From positions 1,364,001 to 1,428,000 of the forward strand of contig NC_135250.1 of the NCBI RefSeq assembly GCF_964204865.1: a stretch of 64,000 nt of DNA, given 5' to 3'. The notes beneath the pieces are model-generated. The model was not told the origin of the DNA, searched no databases, and was given only the letters and a program-made list of their open reading frames with translations. Below are positions 22,211 to 33,986 of the stretch, one piece after another (the first letter of the stretch is position 1; each line of letters opens with the position of its first letter). The translations under genes were made by a program, and so were the position numbers. This DNA comes from Styela clava. Its lineage: Eukaryota; Chordata; Ascidiacea; Stolidobranchia; Styelidae.

Positions 22211-23125
22211 ATGGCTTCGGCAGTTCAACCTCAGCCTGCACAGGCTCCAACAGTAAACGGAAATGGCGGTATGAAGTTGACAGACACTAAACGAGGTAAA
22301 GTCCTTCTGGGACAACTTTCATCTGATTTTTTGAGAATAAAAACCGCTGTTTCAACAGGACAATCAAGGAACGACGCAACCCTGGCACAGCAAATGGCGT
22401 TACAGCAGCAACAAATGCTGACACAAACTGCTGTTGCAGGAACTGCAAACAGATTGAATTTAACTTTAGTTGAAGCAAAATTAAATAAGAATTATGGTGT
22501 TACAAGAATGGATCCATACTGCCGTGTTATTGTGGGACATGCAGTTTATGAAACTGCAACAGCACAAAATGGCGCAAAGCTTCCATATTGGAATAAAACT
22601 ATTTCAACTACGGTGGCACAGGATTTAAAACATATCAAGATAGAAATTTACGATGAAAGAGCCTTTTCTATTGATAACAGAATAGCGTGGGGTAAAATTG
22701 ACATTTCGGACGCGATAAAAAGTGGGAAATCTGAAGATGATTGGTGGCCGTTAAGCGGAAAACTTGGCGACGAAAAGGAAGGAATGATACATTTACAAAT
22801 TTCATGGTCCAAAGTTCAGCAACCAATTATATACAACGCTCCAATGCCGATGATGTTCCCACACGTCTATAATCCTGCTGGTGTACCTATGATGATGCCC
22901 GCGGCAGCAGGTGGGTACATGGTGCCACCTGGTGTCCAAGTCGGGGGTATGTATCCACCAAGTCAGCCGCAAACACAAATTCAGCAACCCGCGATCACAG
23001 AACAAGATCTCAAACAAGTTAAAGAAATGTTTCCGAACGTGGAGGATAGCGTGATTAAAGCAGTTCTAGAAGCAAGTGGAGGAAATAAGGATGCAGCTAT
23101 TAATTCTCTATTAAATATGCAATAA
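22211..23125 (+). CDS. TOLLIP: Toll-interacting protein (TOLLIP), intronless
   Basis: A single 304-codon frame. In order: a Tom1-binding-type region near residues 28-45 (GQLSSDFLRI), a Gln-rich stretch to about 72, a C2 domain at about 81-199 (RLNLTLVEAK, DPYCRVIVGHAVYETATAQN, IEIYDERAFSIDNRIAWG, EGMIHLQISW), a Pro/Met-rich linker, and a C-terminal CUE domain at about 262-304 (LKQVKEMFPNVEDSVIKAVL, GNKDAAINSLL). The order and the key motifs are those of vertebrate TOLLIP (274 aa); the excess length is in the linkers. In the family, C2 binds phosphoinositides, CUE binds ubiquitin, and the protein links IL-1R/Toll signalling to endosomal sorting and selective autophagy. The ATG is the first in frame. 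TTTTTGTAG at about 22178-22186 upstream could be an acceptor for a 5' UTR intron. Confidence 0.97.
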   Translation: MASAVQPQPAQAPTVNGNGGMKLTDTKRGKVLLGQLSSDFLRIKTAVSTGQSRNDATLAQQMALQQQQMLTQTAVAGTANRLNLTLVEAKLNKNYGVTRMDPYCRVIVGHAVYETATAQNGAKLPYWNKTISTTVAQDLKHIKIEIYDERAFSIDNRIAWGKIDISDAIKSGKSEDDWWPLSGKLGDEKEGMIHLQISWSKVQQPIIYNAPMPMMFPHVYNPAGVPMMMPAAAGGYMVPPGVQVGGMYPPSQPQTQIQQPAITEQDLKQVKEMFPNVEDSVIKAVLEASGGNKDAAINSLLNMQ

Positions 23126-24849
23126 TAAGTTTGGTTTAAAAAATAGGAATGTAACATGATGTAATATACTTCAGAAAAAAATTCATCCTTATCGTGTAGT
23201 CATTGAAGCTGAAACTAGCAGCATCAACTATATTCTTCTAAGATGGTAAAATCTTCCATTTCATAACTTCTGTTGCTATTTCATTTACATAAGTGAAAGT
23301 GCGTCTTTTTTAAACTGTCCTCTTTTTTGTATTTAATGTTCCCTACCCATTATAATGATCCTAAACACGGTTGACTGCTAGTCCATTAAACTCAGAACAA
23401 CAAAAAAACAGAGGATATTCCCATCAAGAATATTCCATCCAAATATTTGAATACATCCCTAATTGAAGATAGTCGATACAGTAAAATTGTAAAATTAGGA
23501 AGAATTAAAAATAATTTTGTTTAAAAAATTTATCATTGTAAAGATTTGACATCCGATATCAGACATAATTCACCTTTGACACTGTAATGTGTGAAATATA
23601 TACTATTTGAATCATTCTGCAATACCAATTTCAATTTATTACGAATTTACAGTTATTTGCTCAAATATCTTTTTTTTTCATAATAGTGCTTATAAATATA
23701 GTAATTATACTTGCAACCCCACAACGAGAAAAGTACAGCAATTTTGAAAATCAGTATTCTGGCTATTTCTGACTCGTATTATCAACTGTTTTAAATATGA
23801 AATATCCAGTTGTATATTATGGAGAAAATGTGTTTGTTCATCTATTGAAATATTTCAGATATTTTCATGCTAGTGTTGTTTTTTGTACATACCGTAAATA
23901 TTCTCTTAAATTATGCTTTTAAATAGGCATCAATTATGTTTGTGAGGTATTTCCTTATGTTAGAGTAACTTCTGTCAGTCAGTAGTTTATTTTTCACCAA
24001 AATGAAAATGCACTCACAGTGAACATACACTTAAAAAAAGTTGAAAATGACATTTCATATTGAAAGGTGACGCGAACAACCAAAGTTGGTTATCGAGCAG
24101 CGACACCTGTGATAAGAGTCTAACTTTGATACAAGTTTAATAGAAATAAGACGAACAATATATATATAAATTAATATATCAAATATTAAAGTCGAAAAAC
24201 CAAATTTGTTGTCATTTCATTTACTTTTAGTTTTTTACTATTTGTTATGGACATCACTGGTAACCAGACAAGATGCTGCCGTAGATGGTATTCCCATTAC
24301 CCGGTATAAATATCCAAATCCTTTCCTTTTGCTACTTTGTTAACTGAGCAATGTTAGTTCATTGTTTCCCAAGATCTTTTAGGTTCGACATTACCTATCC
24401 AATTTATAAGCTGAAAATTACGGCTGTCGTGTATTTTGGTCTAATTTGGTATCCTTCAGTCTCCTCCACTTCCGTAAATTAATGAAGCCTGACTTGTTAG
24501 AATATCTGATTGTTATCCGGGAGAAACCAATGCTGCTATTTCATGCTTCATAGATTAGCACCAAAGTAAAATTGTTCTAAATCTAGTTGTTTATGTTTAT
24601 TATTTCATTTAATCATTGTTCTTATACTACTATGTCTAATAATCAATATTTTATTGTTAATATTTTAATTCAGCTTTAAATTAAAGTTTATCGAAAAATC
24701 TAGTTTTAAATTCTATACAAAGGACGAAGAATTAATAAATTTCTGTGCAAATCAAAATCTGCCTGTACTTCGCAAAGAGAAAATTTATTATTTCTGAATT
24801 GGATAAAAGTGCCAGATTTTGCTCATTTTGACAATATAAATCAACTAAA
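23126..24849. other. TOLLIP-PPP4R1 intergenic region
   Basis: It contains the TOLLIP 3' UTR and the PPP4R1 upstream region; both genes point right. I see no exon. ATTAAA at 24186 is a variant poly(A) signal, but no canonical AATAAA stands out. At 1.7 kb the gap is too large for an ascidian-type operon pair. Confidence 0.5.
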
Positions 24850-27795
24850 ATGACTGATTTACGGATCGTCCTAAACCTTCCGAACGAGGATATGGAGGTG
24901 GACATGGACGAGAACTTTGACGACCAGGAAGATGACAATAATGAAGGTGACCAGCACGGTCAAATGTCATTTAGCACAATTGGTAGCGGAATTATGGCTT
25001 TTAACGATTCTTCAATTCCGTCACCACTCGATGTCACTACACCTGAAGAGCTTCTGACACCGTTAGCAAGATTGAGATGTTTCGCTGTTAGTGACAATAT
25101 ATTTAATCGTAGAATGATTGCTCACGATGCTTGTAATGTTTTTGAAGCCGTGCAAAATGACGAGAAAGATTTCGAATCTGCTATTCAGTGTTATCTCAAG
25201 CTTTCAGAAGATTTAGAACCGTCAGTTCGAGTCGAACTCATGGAACAACTTGCTGAGATAACAGAAATATTTCATACAAGATTGCTAGACAGTGCTGTGG
25301 TGCCTATTTTACTCCGATACCTCACTGACGTGAATAATCAAGTCCGCAAAACCTGCCATAGTGTTTTAGTAGACATAACCAAAGCTGGGTATTTAAAAGT
25401 TGGTCAGTTTGAAAATGAAATTTTACCGTTGCTAAAGGATCTCACTTCACGTAAACAGGCCCCTGACGAATACCGTACAGAAGCTATCGCCCTTGTGTGT
25501 CAAATTTGTGAATCCTTCGGCTCAGAATTCGCAAAAGAATATTTTTTGCCAATATTTTTGGATTCTTGTTCTGATGACACTATATTTCATGTCCGTAAAG
25601 TTTGTGCCGCCAATTTTTCAGCATTTTGTGACATTCTCGATGATGCACTTATCAACAAAGATCTTCTGCCGCGATTTATCGGTTTATGCAAAGACAATGT
25701 ATGGGGGGTGAGAAAATCTTGCGCAGAGAGTTTCCCTGACTTTGCTAAACACATGTCTGAAGAAGTTCGTATCAACACGCTCTCTCCATTGTACAGTGGC
25801 CTTCTATCAGACCAATCTAGATGGGTCCGCGTCGCAGCTTTCGAGTCTCTCGGACCTTTTATATCTACGTTTGCTGACAGCAAATCGGCGAGTGATAATT
25901 TTAATCAAGCGGCAACAGGTGTGCCTGGTTATAAAATCACTGATGATGAACTGAAATATGATTTTGATTCCTTCCTTTACTGGCGTGACCCGATACCACC
26001 CGTCACTTTCGAAGAAGATTTTGATGATGTCACTCCGATGGATCAAAACAAGGAAACAGACGAAATTCAGTCTCAAGTTTACGTGAATAGTTCTAATCCC
26101 ACCCACCAAAACGAGGAGGATAAACCGGATGAACAATTAGAGCAAAAAGAAACAAGTAAGCAGCTGAAAGTTCAAACTGCAGTTGAACAACAGGATGATG
26201 ACGTTTATTCACCGACCAAAGATGATGTTTTGAAATCGATTGAGTTTTCAGCGGAAAAAGAAAACATGCCGATTCATTTTGATATTAATTTGGATAAAGC
26301 CGAAAACGAGAACGCTGAGTCAGCAGAAATAAAGGATGATAAACAAGAAGAAGAATATGATGAACTTAACGCCGTTCCTTCGATAAATTTAACAACAACA
26401 AATGGAAATGTCGAAGTATTTACAGATGATTCTGGATTGGAGAAAACCACAGAAGAAGTAATTCCAAATGACGATTCTGATTTAGCAAAAGGAGACTCGA
26501 CAGAAAGTTCCATTACAGAAGAGACCAAAGAGCAAACTGAAACCGTCACAGAGAAAACGCCCTCGGCTGCAGAAAACGGAAATCAAGAAAGCAGCGAGGA
26601 CAGTGATGATGAATACTATGATGAAAACGAGCCACGAAATTGGCAAAGTCCGAGTTTACAGGAATACCCAGATTTGTATGAAACGGAATCGAGTGATAAT
26701 ATGGAAATCAATTATCGAATGTTCAGTACGCTTAATGATATCAACTACACTCGTGATTTTGCCGACCGTATTTCCGGATCAGATCACTATGCCCATTTCG
26801 ATCCTATATCTTCTGTACATAGTCCCACTTCCAAAGCATCAAGCCAGCAGTCAGTCATTCCACAACAGTTGCTTGATAATTTCTTATCAATGACTGATCC
26901 GTCTAGAAAGCAAACCGTAGACACTGAAATAACGATGCACTGTGCTTATAGTCTTCCTGGTGTCGCGTACACTCTCGGACGAAATAATTGGCATTGTTTG
27001 AAAGACGTTTACCAAAAGCTGGCTTCAGACGTACAATGGAAAGTTCGGAGAACAATAGCGTCATCAATTCATGAATTGGCAAAAATTTTAGGCGAAGAAT
27101 TGACAGCGACTGAGTTAGTTCCAGTTTTCAACGGATTCTTGAAAGATTTGGACGATGTTAGAATCGGAGTGTTGCGCCACCTAGCAGAATTTTTAAAGCT
27201 ACTCAAACCTGAAGTCCGTGGAATATATCTTTACCAACTAACGGACTTTCTCACTATCGATAACAGCCGTAATTGGAGATTCCGCTATGAGCTGGCAAGA
27301 CAATTGTGCTCTCTCACTGAGCTGTATAACTGTGACGACATTGTGAAGTATATTTGTCCAATAACGATGCGTCTGGCCACGGATAGAGTCGTCGCAGTTC
27401 AAGTGGAAGCTGGAGGACTAATCGGGAGGCTTTTGAACGAACTACATGAATCGGGGGATGAGAGAAATTTCCAGATTTTTACGGAGCGAGTTACGTCCGC
27501 ATTGGCGAAGAGTACTCGCTGGAAAGAACGGGCATTATTCTGCAAAATATGCAACCTTATTCTACGAGAGCTGCTCTTACCGTTCAACATATTTTTAAAG
27601 TATTTTTCAACTACATTGGTCGAGATGGCACGCGACGGAATAGTGAATGTACGAATAATCGCAGCCCAAGCTCTCTCGTACGCTGTCCAAACGTTCTGTG
27701 ATGAAGGGGAGGGAGAGGAAATGTGTGCAATGCTCAAAGAACTTCAAAGTGACAAGGACAGAGATGTCAAGTTTTTTTCAGCAATATCTTGCTGA
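24850..27795 (+). CDS. PPP4R1: Serine/threonine-protein phosphatase 4 regulatory subunit 1, intronless
   Basis: One uninterrupted 981-codon frame. Residues 1-60 are acidic. About 65-335 are HEAT repeats with KDNVWGVRKSCAESFPDFAK, QSRWVRVAAFESLGPFIS and FHVRKVCAANF. About 395-600 are a low-complexity acidic linker rich in Glu, Asp, Lys and Asn. From about 620 to the end HEAT repeats resume (WKVRRTIASSIHELAKILGE, NWRFRYELARQL, VAVQVEAGGLIGRLLNEL, VNVRIIAAQALSYAV). The split HEAT architecture and length match PPP4R1 (about 950 aa in mammals). The family scaffolds the PP4 catalytic subunit and directs dephosphorylation; it has been linked to restraint of NF-kB signalling. The whole gene lacks introns, unlike the vertebrate gene. 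Context near the ATG (tcaactaaaATGact) is good. Confidence 0.96.
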   Translation: MTDLRIVLNLPNEDMEVDMDENFDDQEDDNNEGDQHGQMSFSTIGSGIMAFNDSSIPSPLDVTTPEELLTPLARLRCFAVSDNIFNRRMIAHDACNVFEAVQNDEKDFESAIQCYLKLSEDLEPSVRVELMEQLAEITEIFHTRLLDSAVVPILLRYLTDVNNQVRKTCHSVLVDITKAGYLKVGQFENEILPLLKDLTSRKQAPDEYRTEAIALVCQICESFGSEFAKEYFLPIFLDSCSDDTIFHVRKVCAANFSAFCDILDDALINKDLLPRFIGLCKDNVWGVRKSCAESFPDFAKHMSEEVRINTLSPLYSGLLSDQSRWVRVAAFESLGPFISTFADSKSASDNFNQAATGVPGYKITDDELKYDFDSFLYWRDPIPPVTFEEDFDDVTPMDQNKETDEIQSQVYVNSSNPTHQNEEDKPDEQLEQKETSKQLKVQTAVEQQDDDVYSPTKDDVLKSIEFSAEKENMPIHFDINLDKAENENAESAEIKDDKQEEEYDELNAVPSINLTTTNGNVEVFTDDSGLEKTTEEVIPNDDSDLAKGDSTESSITEETKEQTETVTEKTPSAAENGNQESSEDSDDEYYDENEPRNWQSPSLQEYPDLYETESSDNMEINYRMFSTLNDINYTRDFADRISGSDHYAHFDPISSVHSPTSKASSQQSVIPQQLLDNFLSMTDPSRKQTVDTEITMHCAYSLPGVAYTLGRNNWHCLKDVYQKLASDVQWKVRRTIASSIHELAKILGEELTATELVPVFNGFLKDLDDVRIGVLRHLAEFLKLLKPEVRGIYLYQLTDFLTIDNSRNWRFRYELARQLCSLTELYNCDDIVKYICPITMRLATDRVVAVQVEAGGLIGRLLNELHESGDERNFQIFTERVTSALAKSTRWKERALFCKICNLILRELLLPFNIFLKYFSTTLVEMARDGIVNVRIIAAQALSYAVQTFCDEGEGEEMCAMLKELQSDKDRDVKFFSAISC

Positions 27796-28000
27796 TTTCA
27801 GAACCTGCATTTTGCATCTTAATATGAAGTTCAATATAAGCTCTGTGATTTGCTTCAGTGAACTTTTGAAGATCAATGAAACGTATCCAATCAGTGTATA
27901 AATTAAAACAATAATCCTCAAATACTAGACGCCTCGTCTCTGCAGTAAAAACTATTTCTCAACTATTTTATTTTAATTGTAATCAGGGATATCCAGAATT

Positions 28001-28006
28001 AATAAA
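28001..28006 (+). terminator. Likely poly(A) signal of PPP4R1
   Basis: AATAAA lies about 205 bp after the PPP4R1 stop, followed by T-rich sequence. It is the first canonical signal after the stop that I noticed. Confidence 0.5.
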
Positions 28007-29360
28007 ATCTTGGATTCTCAATTTTAAAATATTGAAAAATTGTCGAAATTTGTTAAAAGTACCGATTAGTAAAATCTGACAGGTGAACCAAAAATATTTA
28101 TGCAGCTCTTGATTACTTTGAAATTAGAAAATCAATCGGTAACAATGTTCATCTTGATTTATCTACATTTTCAAATTTAGTCTTAAATATACCTTTGATT
28201 TATGTGAATTTCTTTGTTGAATATAACCCAATTTAAATCTATTAGCAAGGTATTTGGACATTTCTAGTTCCAATTTATCCTAGTTTCAACCAGAAGACTG
28301 TCACTGGAACCCTTTCAAAAACTTTTGCATTAGGGGCAATTAAGAGGGGGCATGTCACTTAATGAAACACTCAATCTGTAAAATTTATCATAAATCTGAT
28401 TTTATTATCAAAATTGTCAATTTTTGGGGGGGAAAACAGTCATTTGTATTATTTTAGTTCTGAAATAATATTTAAGGATGGGTTTGAAAATGTATTTTAC
28501 CCAAAACCAATTTTTGGATAACATAGCACCATGCATTACACTATATATACTGTGAGTAGTCCTATATCCTTACTATATAAGTCAATTCTAATAGCAAATA
28601 GGAGTCCTTATCTGTCTTTGTTTACATTTACTATTCGATTTATTATTTACTTTCAAGATTTTGTGAAATATCAACCACCAAATTATCTGATCTAATATTG
28701 ATATTGTAATTGGGCTTGCTATAGGGTCTTAGAGAGGGTGGGACTTATCTATCCATTTCAAAGTTATTCAAAAATTGAACTTGCTGGCATTTACAGCAAA
28801 ATTTAGCTCTGAAAAGCAAAATTCTGACGCAGAGTTTTCGTGTTATTGGTGGAATTCGGGTTTAGAGATTTTATTGCTGTAGTTCATACAAATCTATTTG
28901 ATTCAGAATTATTTAAATTCTGGTTTAGCAAAAAAATTTAAATTTGGCTTTGATGAACCCGTATCTCAGTATTTAATGTCAAATATATCTCTATTACCAC
29001 AGTTTGTAACAATGTCTTCTCTCTGCTTATCTGACATATGCATGGTGATGAGCTGTCTTTGTTAATATTTATTTTTGTTTTTAAATCAATTTTTGATTTC
29101 TACCAAGTAGTTTTGGAGTAGGTGTCCATAAGTTGTATCCTGATTCCATTAAATTACAAAAGTTTAATATTTCAATGCATTTAGGATTCCTCCATTATCT
29201 GAGAATATAAATATTTTTAATAATCAGCATTCAGCAATAATTTCCAATTTTGTATAAACTGATTTCCGACTAAATCTCATTGTATGACCATTTATATTTA
29301 TTTGATTTATTTTAAAATGTCGAACGTGCTTTAAAATTATATCGCTGGTGTATTATCAAA

Positions 29361-29608
29361 GGGTATGGTATACTTGAATACTCATACTAACTAAAGTTAT
29401 TGAAGCATGAATAGGCAGCGAGGAACCTCTTTATATGAAGATGAGATTATTCTGACCAATCAAGCCCTGTTGATTCTAATTAGTAGTTGGAATGGTATAT
29501 GAGGTTTGGCAGCAACTGCGCCTTTATTTGAAGGTGCGATTATTCTGATCATTCATGCTTCATTTAATCTAAATCGTGGTTAGAATGGTATTCAAGTAGA
29601 CCATACCC
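29361..29608. repeat. MITE with ~22-bp terminal inverted repeats
   Basis: The left end GGGTATGGTATACTTGAATA and the right end ATTCAAGTAGACCATACCCC are inverted copies. The inner part is also partly palindromic (GAGATTATTCTGACCAATCA against GATTATTCTGATCATTCATG). About 248 bp, no coding. Confidence 0.7.
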
Positions 29609-29895
29609 CATTTTCTTGTTCCTGAGAATTTATCTTTAGTTTATTGAAAACATATTTTTTTGCTGTTTTGCCAAAAAGTGCTGCATGATTGTTTTTCCTT
29701 ATTTTTGTATATACCTGCAATTCATTGGTTTTCAATCACAAATTATTTAATTTCCACACAAAAATAACTATGCCACGATTTACAATAATTTTAGGTTATT
29801 TTTCAAAAGAGCATAGAATATCAAAAATTTACACCGGACCTATATTAGTTACTCTACCAGGTGTTTGTTTCCTTTCTTGATTTATTTAATTAAAC

Positions 29896-30209
29896 CAGGG
29901 GTTCCCAAACTGGAGCCTGCGACCCTTCAGGGGGACGCGGAACGAATTTTAAGCGTAGCAAAGAGTACAGCAATTTCACATAAAGTACTATATCTATTGT
30001 GCTTTTTAGACTTTTAATTCGAAACACAATTATTAAAACTAGTGCAAAACATAAATCTCACGATTTCGAGAGAATACATGGGATCAAAGAAGAGGCCTGC
30101 TTGCATAACAATGCTGGCTTTGATTGCAAGACCCGCGAAGCGTGGCACTTTTCGGAGGGGGGCATTTTAATAAATTGGAAGAGGTCGCTTAAAAGTTTGG
30201 GAAGACCTT
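29896..30209. mobile_element. hAT-like element
   Basis: Left end CAGGGGTTCCCAAACTGG; right end AAAAGTTTGGGAAGACCTT. Flanks aattaaac (29888-29895) and atttaaac (30210-30217) match at 7 of 8. About 314 bp; no transposase. Confidence 0.65.
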
Positions 30210-31838
30210 ATTTAAACCATGATAGCATGGTGTCCAAAACAAATACAATAAAATCCAACTACATTCATTTAGTAACTTTTTTCGAAGCTTTTGGAATATT
30301 TTCTTTGTAAATGTGAACCACTTAGCATAAATAATAAGAAGTACCATATTTTATTGATCGTAAGGCCGTCTATAAATTGCTTAGATTGGGTTTTTGTTCA
30401 TGTGTAAGGCACACAAGACTATAAGACGCAACCGGTACTGTTTCTAATTGTAGGCAATAAAGCACTACCGGATTCATGCATTAGGCGTGCTGGCTTGAAG
30501 GGGAAAGATCTACTTTTGAAAAATAGATCTTGAAGTACGCCGTATGATCCGTAAATATAGTAACGAAACTAATTCTCATGCTGCCTTCCTTAGACTTACT
30601 TCATAACTATGATAACCTTTCAAAAGTAGCTTAGGTTCTTGAACCTTGTTGGTCGAGAACATAACTTTCAAATATACAATTATTTTAGATGATATTTTAT
30701 TTAATGCAACACTTTGAAGCCATGCTTATTTTTTTTCATTGTTATTTATGCTGTAGGCTTTGTAATGATAGGAACCAAAGACAGAATATTCCTATTGTTT
30801 GTTTTCTATCTACATAGCGATATCCGTGGATGCTCATACATGGCTTATTTGAAGTGAATCAATTGAATAGGAGTACAAGATGACACCCCCTCCCTCCCCC
30901 CAGAAAAAAAAATATCTAAGTCATATATGAAACATATTCTAGAGAAAACATAACTTTTGGTCAAAGCGTCCCGGAACACTGAAATTTTTGTGCACAATCA
31001 TACTCGAACAGAAGTTCAAGTGTTAAATAAATTTTAGTAGTAATTATGAAATTTATGAGTTTTGTTTGTTCTTGAATCACCCTTATATTATAAAAATGAG
31101 GCATTTTATCCCAAACCCCCTACTATTTATGGATGCATATTCATTAAGACCATTCATTCAAAAATTATGTATTCAAAATTAGCCTTTATTTACAAAATGC
31201 CCAACTCTGGGTTAGATTAACCACAACAAATGTTAATACAAGGTCTTGTCTTGTACCACATTGGCAAGTTATAATAACACTATTGTCAGTGCTGGCACAC
31301 CTAGACCAAAGTGAATGTCTCAATTTCAGCATTTTTGTTTCGAATATTGAGAAATCATTCTGTCAATTTTTGTCGTTTTAAAGGTATTTGTGGACGCTAT
31401 AGACTTTTCACTGTTGAGCTTTTTTTTTTTCGTTTCTCTCTTACTTAGCAGTGTGTGATAATGAGCATTTCTCTTGGCGCTTTTTCTGCTGATTTTATCA
31501 AGTTTTCTTGAAAATAGTTCACAAATATACATCAATAAACGTGAATTTCGTTTTATCCAAGTATCCTATGGATGTGAGTCTGATAGAGCTTGAACTGGGA
31601 GGAGTTTGGAGATTTATATGCAGGGTGTACGCTGAAAAATTGGCTCTTCCAACGTGCACGTAATCACTGTGACTGTTACAGACGACAATGGGAAATTCCG
31701 ATTTTGAAACCACCCCTTTTGAAAATCCTGGCACCTGAGGGGTGTCTATTAGGTCCCTTTACAATTTCAATTTGTTACGAGAGCCAAAATATGATTGAAT
31801 TTCCTTTGTAATTTTAAGACTTTATAGACAACATATAT

Positions 31839-32021
31839 CAGTGGTTCCCTACCAGGGGCCTATAGACCCCTTCCCCCAAGGCCGAGGGGGCCACCCACAA
31901 TCCTGGGCGCGAAACTGATGCTACATTTCGTTTAACAAGAAAACTTCTGCCTGGTTCATTGCTTGATAAGATTACTTCACACAAAAGGAGGCTATGAGTC
32001 ATAAAAGATTGGGAACCACTG
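31839..32021. mobile_element. Small hAT-like MITE
   Basis: CAGTGGTTCCCTACC and GATTGGGAACCACTG are terminal inverted repeats. The interior has CCCCTTCCCCCAAGGCCGAG. No clear 8-bp duplication, so it is probably old or has one altered edge. Confidence 0.5.
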
Positions 32022-33986
32022 CTATAGACCTTGAATTGAAAAGGGCTTCGAAGCTCTTTATACATCTAGAAGAGGTAAGAGACAGATTAGACAAATTGTG
32101 TGCCTAGTCGGATGAAAGATTGGAGCATCATGCGGATTCGTGCATTCATCCCACTGCTGATTACATACGTACCCAGTGCTTGATTAGAGGTTTGAATCTT
32201 GTGAGCTGCATAATTATGCATGAGGTTTGCCATCATTTATTGTCACATGGTGATTTATGTAACCACTGGTCGGTAACAAGAATGCAATAAGTGCCTGAAT
32301 CCTAATTAGATTTTCAAAATATTGATGGCTAATTGAGGTTTCAAATATAATATTACGGTAATTCATTTGGAGGTTATGTTCTTAAATTTACCATGGCTTG
32401 TGATTCAGAACAGTAGCAAATAGGCTTAACAGGATTTGGCAAAATTCAAACATGAAAACTTTACTGCGACCCGGACTTGACATTTAAATGTCCATTGGCC
32501 GAAGATCTAGGAACTTGTATCTAACACTAATGACATTCACCACAGAATTTTTTTTAAAGAAATTTGCACAAAGCAAGGTCACGTTGTCATGTTGAAATGC
32601 ATACGTCTAACAACAACAAATTAGAAAAAATATTATACAGTCTGCCCAAAATTCAGAATTTAATTTTACAGTGGTGGTAAAACATGCTTATAGAACATGC
32701 TGTATGAATTAAATGGGGTTTATTGGTGCTCTATATTCATGCAACTAGAGTTAATTGGCTATTAAAAGTTGATTTGAGATGACTTTCAAGTTTTTACACT
32801 ATATTGCGGGCTTTAGGCAAGCAGCTACTGATATAAAAATGGTTTCAACAAGAAGACAAAATCATTTTTGTTTTGCATTGCCTACCAAATTTATTGAAGC
32901 CTTGGTGATGTGATGGGCATGAAGATTGAACCCGGAAATCTCCAACCAACATAGTTAATATCACAGCTTAACACTGGAAACAGGCCATTGCACCAAAAGT
33001 AGCAATTTTATACGTTGACCATACTTTTCTTTTTTGTGCAGGTGGCCCAAAGCTTACATTTTGCCTATTTTAAATGGAGCTTGAGCAAGATTGAGACACC
33101 ATACCAAGCTATGTGTTTGTACGCACGTTTGATGATGGCCAATTTCATATTAAAATTTTTTTATTTCTGAATGATAAATTGCCTGTTTTCGACTGTTCCT
33201 GAGCACGAACAAAAGGACAATTTGAAAGTAAAAAATTTGATCATGGAGTTTAAAAAATAAGACACCTGATAAAACTGCATAGGAATATGTTAGTGTATAA
33301 GAGTGGATTGTAGCATATCTCAAACTTGGATCAGCGCAAAATTTTTCCAATAAAAAGTAAGAAATCACGTTAATTGCAGAATTATATACAACATAATTTT
33401 AATCTGTGGCGCAATTCATCAAAATCAGTGAAATTTTTATCGAGGTGAAATATAAAAACAATTAAAAATAAAAAAAGCCTTACAGTGACAATCAGGCATT
33501 AGCTGTTTTAGATTAATAATCAAATTAACAAATTTTGGTCCAAATAAGTCTCAGGGGGTTAACAAAAAATATAAAAACAATACAAAACTCCTGTAGAAAA
33601 TCAAGTATCAAAAATTAATTGTAGATCGTTTTTTTTTCTTTAAAGACACAAATATTACATTGCTACTTAGCATGTGGTATACCACCATATGCCCAGGTGT
33701 AGTCTTACCGTAGGTTAAAATATGTACAAATTAAGCGTTCTTTGCTAAATTTAATTTCTAGAAATAAGTTACATCCAATGCTGATGGAAAATTCACAGGT
33801 GAACATTGAGCATTAACTATCGAAATTCTATTTAATATTTAGCTCTGAATCAAAGCCAGAAATATATTTCAGCAAAGTCGAAGTCGATTTTCATTTCCAC
33901 TCCAGCCCAGGTGAGTTTACTTGGTTTATGTTAAAAAACTTAGTCAATCGTTGGACTAAGGTTTGCTTGTTTTGTGTCTCGCAATG

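Larger units (their letters stand above)
28007..33986. other. Gene-free stretch between PPP4R1 and the FN3 genes
   Basis: AT-rich with no supported exon. It holds a MITE at 29361-29608, hAT elements at 29896-30209 and 31839-32021, and, at about 31640-31760, a fragment of the core shared by the hATs at 39030 and 48045. Parts at 32120-32250 and 32890-32985 have B-box-like AGGTTTGAATC or its inverse and may be worn SINEs. Confidence 0.5.
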
